NCBI GenBank assembly: GCA_018398765.1
Contig: JAHBMJ010000508.1
Location: forward strand, 2,400 to 37,399
Source of the DNA: Chromera velia
Taxonomy: Eukaryota; Sar; Chromeraceae
Reading direction: 5' to 3'
DNA length: 35,000 nucleotides
Of this stretch, positions 31,201 through 35,000 are shown in pieces (within the stretch, counting starts at the first letter, position 1; each line of letters opens with the position of its first letter). A model generated the notes under the pieces. It was given only the letters and a program-made list of their open reading frames with translations. It made no database searches and was not told the DNA's origin. Both the position numbers and the translations under genes were made by a program.

Positions 31201-32269
31201 TGCAGGCGGCCCCTGCACGTTTCCGTATTAAACGACTTGCTTGCACCGTCGACCGTTGAACTTGTCGAACAGTTTCATTACGACTGTTACTAATTCAGTT
31301 ACTCCGTAGTATGGCTAGTCTCCAACTGGATTCGATCCTGCATGCGCAATCAATGTGATAGAGCTCTCGTTGAGAATTGAAATGGGTAGAGCATGATTGA
31401 GTGGACAGAGTGTGCCAATTGATGCATATACAGGGGTCGTGAGAACGAAGTGCTTCGATCTGTCACTTTCAAAACCCATGCATGCATGCATGCATCCTGC
31501 AGACGCTTTCTTCAGGCTCTTTCCCATTTCGTTGATTTCAAGAGGAAGTGGGCGGGTGGGGACAGAAGAGGAGCGATGGATTCTCTGTATGAGAGCTCTT
31601 GGTTGGACGAAAAGGCAGCGACCTGGGATCCTCTGGAGAAGGAGGAAGCGTTTGCCGAGGCAAAGCGAATGATGGAGTCTCGCGACGCTCCGGAGAGACA
31701 GAAAGGGCTGTTCGTTGCAGCGATGCTTTACACAGGGGGTTCGCCTCTTGACGTGATTCCCTTGATGCAGAGGAGAATTCGGGAGTCGGGAGAGACGCCG
31801 AGAGCCCGAGATCTGGAGCTTTTAGGTTCTTTGTGGGGATTTTTGGGGAAGTGGAAGAAGCTCTCTGAGCAGATGGCGAAAGCACTTGCTGTTGACGCTT
31901 CCTACTATATGGCAAAGTACTGCCAAGGCGTCGCTTGTTTGATGTCTGATGACCGTCAGAAGTCTCTTGTCCTTTGGGAAGAGTTCCTTTCCGAGGCCCC
32001 CCGAGACTGCAGGAAGCGGGTGGATGCTCTGTACAAGAGCGGTTCTGTGCCACACTGGCATGATGCGGAGGAATGAGAGACACGGGGACCTTGAAAAGGC
32101 CCGTGACTTTCTCAAGAGGGGGCAGGAGGCAGAGCAAGAGCTAGTCCCTTTCTGGGGTAGAGATTGGGACAGTGATAGAAAGACATTGAGCCTGACCATC
32201 CAGATAGTGCAGATGCAGCAGTTACGGGCAAACCCTCGGGCAAACCCACAAAAGGCTCAACGCAGATGA
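28210..32269 (+). CDS. Beta-helix, MYND finger and Sel1/TPR-like protein (two frame breaks)
   Basis: Exons are 28210-30799 and 31503-32269 (donor GTCAGT), about 1118 residues once the breaks are ignored. The order is a small N-terminal domain with GLKGRTDLNGFVG and GRSKVSI. Then come parallel beta-helix repeats of the NosD/FBXO11 kind, with recurring Asn/Cys/Gly turns such as RIAENGRQGVLC and RCFRNGTQGVFVG. A Gln/Met-rich helix (MMEAMQKQQQMNPEQARR) is followed by a complete MYND finger (CAKC, CSQCKVVYYCSKECQ, DWKEHKKEC). Sel1-like helices (YLGRMYFKGDGVEKDLSQAE) and a TPR-like C-terminus follow. The MYND is split by a one-base loss near a G run at about 29650. Near 32062 one extra base makes a false TGA at 32074, after which RHGDLEKARDFLKRG continues in the next frame. 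Such proteins usually act as scaffolds or adaptors; the partner is unknown. Confidence 0.78.
31479..31495. repeat. TGCATGCA array next to a splice acceptor
   Basis: Four TGCA units plus T lie eight bases before the CAG acceptor of the second exon of the beta-helix/MYND gene. Confidence 0.85.
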
Positions 32270-32697
32270 ATGTGACACAAAAAACATCACTCCGCCGGAA
32301 GTAGACAGTATCATTCAGTGAACTAAAGAATTTATATTGTTTTTTTAAACGGAATATAAGCCTGCGCTATATGGCTAGGCGGCGCATATATGGAGGGGGG
32401 AGAAGGGGGGAAAAGTCTATATTCTTATTATTATTATTGTATGTTTCAAGATGCTTGTTGAAGGCTAACTTGAAGCTCGAACAATTAAAAAACTCATGAT
32501 TTACTGATGTTTTATGCGACGGGACGGCCTTGAATGTGTGGAAAGAAAACTAGTGGGGGAAAAAAAAAATCTGGTATTAGACTGGCAAAGTCTTAGTTTA
32601 AAATTTAAATTTAAATTTGTTTTTAATTACTAGCAGTGTGCGTAGCCTAGCGCTACGACCTAGAAAGAAACGTTGAGAGGCAGATCGAGCTTGGCAC

Positions 32698-32772
32698 AGT
32701 TTGCATAATGGTATAGTGGTACAGGACTCTAGAGAAGACTATAAGATCGATTGGCCCATAAGCTCCCAAACT
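32698..32772 (+). pseudogene. tRNA-like remnant (pseudo-tRNA or SINE head)
   Basis: Exactly 75 bases are closed by AGTTTG and CAAACT. TGGTATAGTGGTA sits where a D-arm/A box belongs and GATCGATTGG where a T-loop/B box belongs. The anticodon and T stems do not pair, so it is not a working tRNA. Confidence 0.2.
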
Positions 32773-33808
32773 ATCTTACTGAACCTAGTACTGAACTTAA
32801 ATCCAATTAGGCCTATTGTAAAAAAAAAATGCTGAATTATAAACTCTAATTAAAATCTATATATTCAATAATTTGACTAGTAATTTGGTCGCCTAAGGTA
32901 ACAGAAGGTAGCACATACTAGCATACAATGGCATTGATATAAGATCAAAAATGAAAGAAACTCTAGAAGAAAGTTCAAGAAACTTCGTTTCAAAAAAGTT
33001 TTTATCGTGCTTTTTATCCGTATGTAGATTGGAAGCGGCGCCACCATTGATACTTCCCTAGCTACTAGCTCGCTCTGTTTTTGGCAGACTTTAGGTTTAG
33101 CTCTAAGTCAGACCATCCACTGCATCTGTTTGCTTTTCGAATTAATTCTCTTTTGGACGTAACACTTCACCTTTCTTTTTTTACTTCCAGTCTGTCAGCA
33201 GCAAACGATTCGTCCGTCCCTCCATCCAGCCACAAATTTGCACCGCTATATAGACTTCGTTTTTGCAAATCAACAGTGGTTCTTCAATTTGGCCGGAACG
33301 CCAGCACCGAGCAAAAGAACCCAAGCTTCTTCTTTCGAATTGGGGCAGGGTGACAGAATGAATCAAGGGACCTCCATTCTGTCACCCGGCCTGACATAGT
33401 AGTCACACTGTCTCTTTGAGACAACAAATGGAGACCCTTCAGACCCTCTACGCAAGCGCCAGTGCAAACGCACTCATCCGCTCATGCGCTCAACTAATTG
33501 CTGATTCTATTGGTACAGGGCCCTCCTTGGAATGAAGGAGGCACCAACGAACGAAGTGAAGAAAACGATGGATCGAGAAAAGGGAGGGCAAAACGTGCTG
33601 CATGACGAGAGGTGACCCCGATCCGAGGCCAAAGTCGAACGAGTGCATGCATGAGGGCATCATTCAAACAAACACGCATGCATGGAGACATGTACGCGCA
33701 CACACACCCGCAGGCAGGCAGGCAAGATCAGACACTTAAAAGTGCTTTTTTCCTTCCTCTCTCCGACAAACTCACACCGTACAACGTCCCCCTGTCCATC
33801 AGTCGACA

Positions 33809-33838
33809 AGACAGACAGACAGACAGACAGACAGACAG
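33809..33838 (+). repeat. (ACAG)n microsatellite
   Basis: About seven ACAG units in a row. Confidence 0.92.
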
Positions 33839-34086
33839 GGAAAGCCGAGCTTCTCTCCCAAGACCTACTGAACAAAAGGAAAGAAGCAAAGAAACAAACC
33901 TTCTTCCAGCAAATCTGTGCTTCCTTCATCTCAGCTAGCTGGACTCACACTGAAGTCTGATCGCTTTCTCTCTGACCTGGGATGGGATCCCTCAGACACA
34001 TTCATGCATTCACTCCACTCCAATTTTACATTGACGGACTCCAAACACACAACACGATCGAGGACGTGAATGCCCCTGCTCCCTCC

Positions 34087-34811
34087 CTACCACCCCGCGA
34101 CGCACATCCGCCGCTCTCCCCTGACGTCCCACCGGCTCGCGGCCTTGTGTTGTGGCTGAGGCTGCGGCTGAGGCACATAGCCCCCGTGCCCCCCGTAGCC
34201 TCCCCCAGGGGGGAAGTCCGCTGGACTGTCGAACAGCTTTCTGCAACAACCACCACAACCAAGATCGAGGGGCAAAGTGGGAGAACGGCCACAGAGAGAG
34301 AAGAAGCGAGTGAGAGAGAGTGCGGCACCACAACAAGTGCATACGGTCGGGGTTTCATCCAGAAAGAATCACAACGTAGAACTTGCCTTCATCCCTGTAC
34401 ACACAGAGACTCTTGTTTCCACACAGAACGAAGGACGCAGTGTCCAGAGCAAAAAGGACGGAACCAGCGACACATCCAAGGCCAAGAGATTCAACAGAGA
34501 GAGAGCCCTACAGTCAGGCAGAAAGCAGAAAGAAAAACCACTGAACGAACGAGTGACTTACCGAAAGTCCACTGGTTTGGCGTCTGCCCAGTCCGTCAAC
34601 ACCCATTCAGCCCCACTCAAATCCTCAACAGCAGATGCATACCCCTCACCCCCAGCGGCAGCAGCAGCCACGCCCTTAGCCCCCCCCGTCGCTGTCTGTT
34701 CCCTCAACGCTTCTGCTTCCTCTCTCACCCGCCGCCGTCTCAAAAGAGTCGACTCAAAAGGAAGCGCCATACCTACTCCCCTCAAACCCATTCGTCGAGC
34801 TCCGGTGATTT
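34087..34811 (-). CDS. Last two exons of an unknown gene continuing past the right edge
   Basis: On the minus strand the exons are 34811-34562 (donor GTAAGT, phase 2) and 34240-34087 (TAG), joined in phase. The left border at 34811 follows a strong polypyrimidine tract and GTGCAG. The peptide runs ITGARRMGLRGVGMALPFE, then a helical RRRRVREEAEALREQ, then SGAEWVLTDWADAKPVDFRK. After the join it reads LFDSPADFPPGGGYGGHGGY and a Pro-Gln repeat (PQPQPQPQ), ending RRMCVAGW. No family is recognised. Upstream exons would lie at 34870 and beyond. The competing plus-strand frame over 33982-34872 is a shadow with no splice support. Confidence 0.5.
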
Positions 34812-35000
34812 CTGCACCGACGTCCCAGTAACCGATGGAAGAAAGGAAGAAAAAAAGAAAGGCAGGACATGATTTGCTAGACTGTCATCGTAAATCGTTT
34901 CATAGTACGAGCCAAAACACCGTCCACGACAGACTGGAACTTCGAGAAGACACGGGTTCTTTATTCCAGCTAGTGCAGGTTTTACAGAGCGACTCCACCG
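34812..35000. other. Right edge, probably intron and part of an upstream exon of the minus-strand gene
   Basis: The minus strand shows the polypyrimidine tract for the acceptor at 34812. Further right are short open pieces that cannot be joined with confidence. Confidence 0.3.

Larger units (their letters stand above)
32270..34086. other. Intergenic, AT-rich then microsatellite-rich
   Basis: No supported gene. It holds an ATTATTATT run at about 32422-32440, AAATTTAAATTTAAATTT at about 32600-32617, a tRNA-like remnant at 32698-32772, TGCATGCA at 33644-33651, and an ACAG array at 33809-33838. Open frames such as 33081-33353 and 33612-33960 have no supporting signal. Confidence 0.55.

Noticed and set aside
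29703-31259. Separate gene starting MYYCSKECQ
   Set aside because: It starts in the middle of a MYND finger whose first half lies just upstream in another frame, so it belongs to the gene at 28210. Its end past 30799 is intron.
32698-32772. Functional tRNA gene
   Set aside because: The anticodon and T arms do not pair. Kept only as a possible remnant.
33982-34872. 296-residue plus-strand open frame
   Set aside because: It is Ser/Thr/Arg/His-rich and without domain. The minus strand over the same DNA has a phased GTAAGT intron, a proper acceptor and a sensible peptide, so this is a shadow.

Overview
The window is nuclear DNA of a eukaryotic alga. Its genes are split by spliceosomal introns. 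Intergenic DNA is rich in microsatellites, AT-rich islands and the palindrome TGCATGCA. One gene encodes a flavodoxin with a two-part plastid leader (signal peptide cut before a Phe, then a basic stretch), which is typical of plastids derived from red algae by secondary or higher endosymbiosis. Together with calpain-like and MYND-finger proteins and a motif matching known ApiAP2 sites, this suggests a photosynthetic alveolate such as a chromerid (for example Chromera velia). That placement is an inference; no ribosomal or plastid marker is present.

Layout. 1-285: possible end of a minus-strand gene. 320-1637: decayed DNA transposon with 48-bp terminal inverted repeats and transposase remnants. 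3532-4822 (-): four-exon plastid flavodoxin. 5416-8025 (+): calpain-like protein, divergent from the flavodoxin, carrying one frame break and one in-frame TAG. 9549-17289 (+): large multi-exon gene for a protein of unknown family with a signal peptide. 17290-18811: AT-rich desert. 18812-21364 (-): intronless MYND-finger protein. 22129-23657 (+): three-exon gene of unknown function, divergent from the MYND gene. 24633-26445 (+): 3' exon chain of a gene built from very small exons. 27121-27607: short element with inverted ends holding decayed 11-residue peptide repeats. 28210-32269 (+): beta-helix plus MYND plus Sel1/TPR-like protein with two frame breaks. 34087-34811 (-): last two exons of a gene that probably runs off the right edge.

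The genes do not form an obvious pathway. Two pairs (flavodoxin/calpain-like and MYND/unknown) are head to head and probably share promoter regions. Splice sites were chosen by eye from donor, acceptor, phase and protein sense. Across the exon joins, 10 of 17 donors begin GTCAG rather than GTAAG or GTGAG, which is the most striking system-level signal here. The second is TGCATGCA, seen at more than ten non-coding sites where about 0.5 is expected by chance. Three small indels and one stop interrupt otherwise well-conserved frames. They may be assembly errors, especially the two at G or C homopolymers, or real decay.
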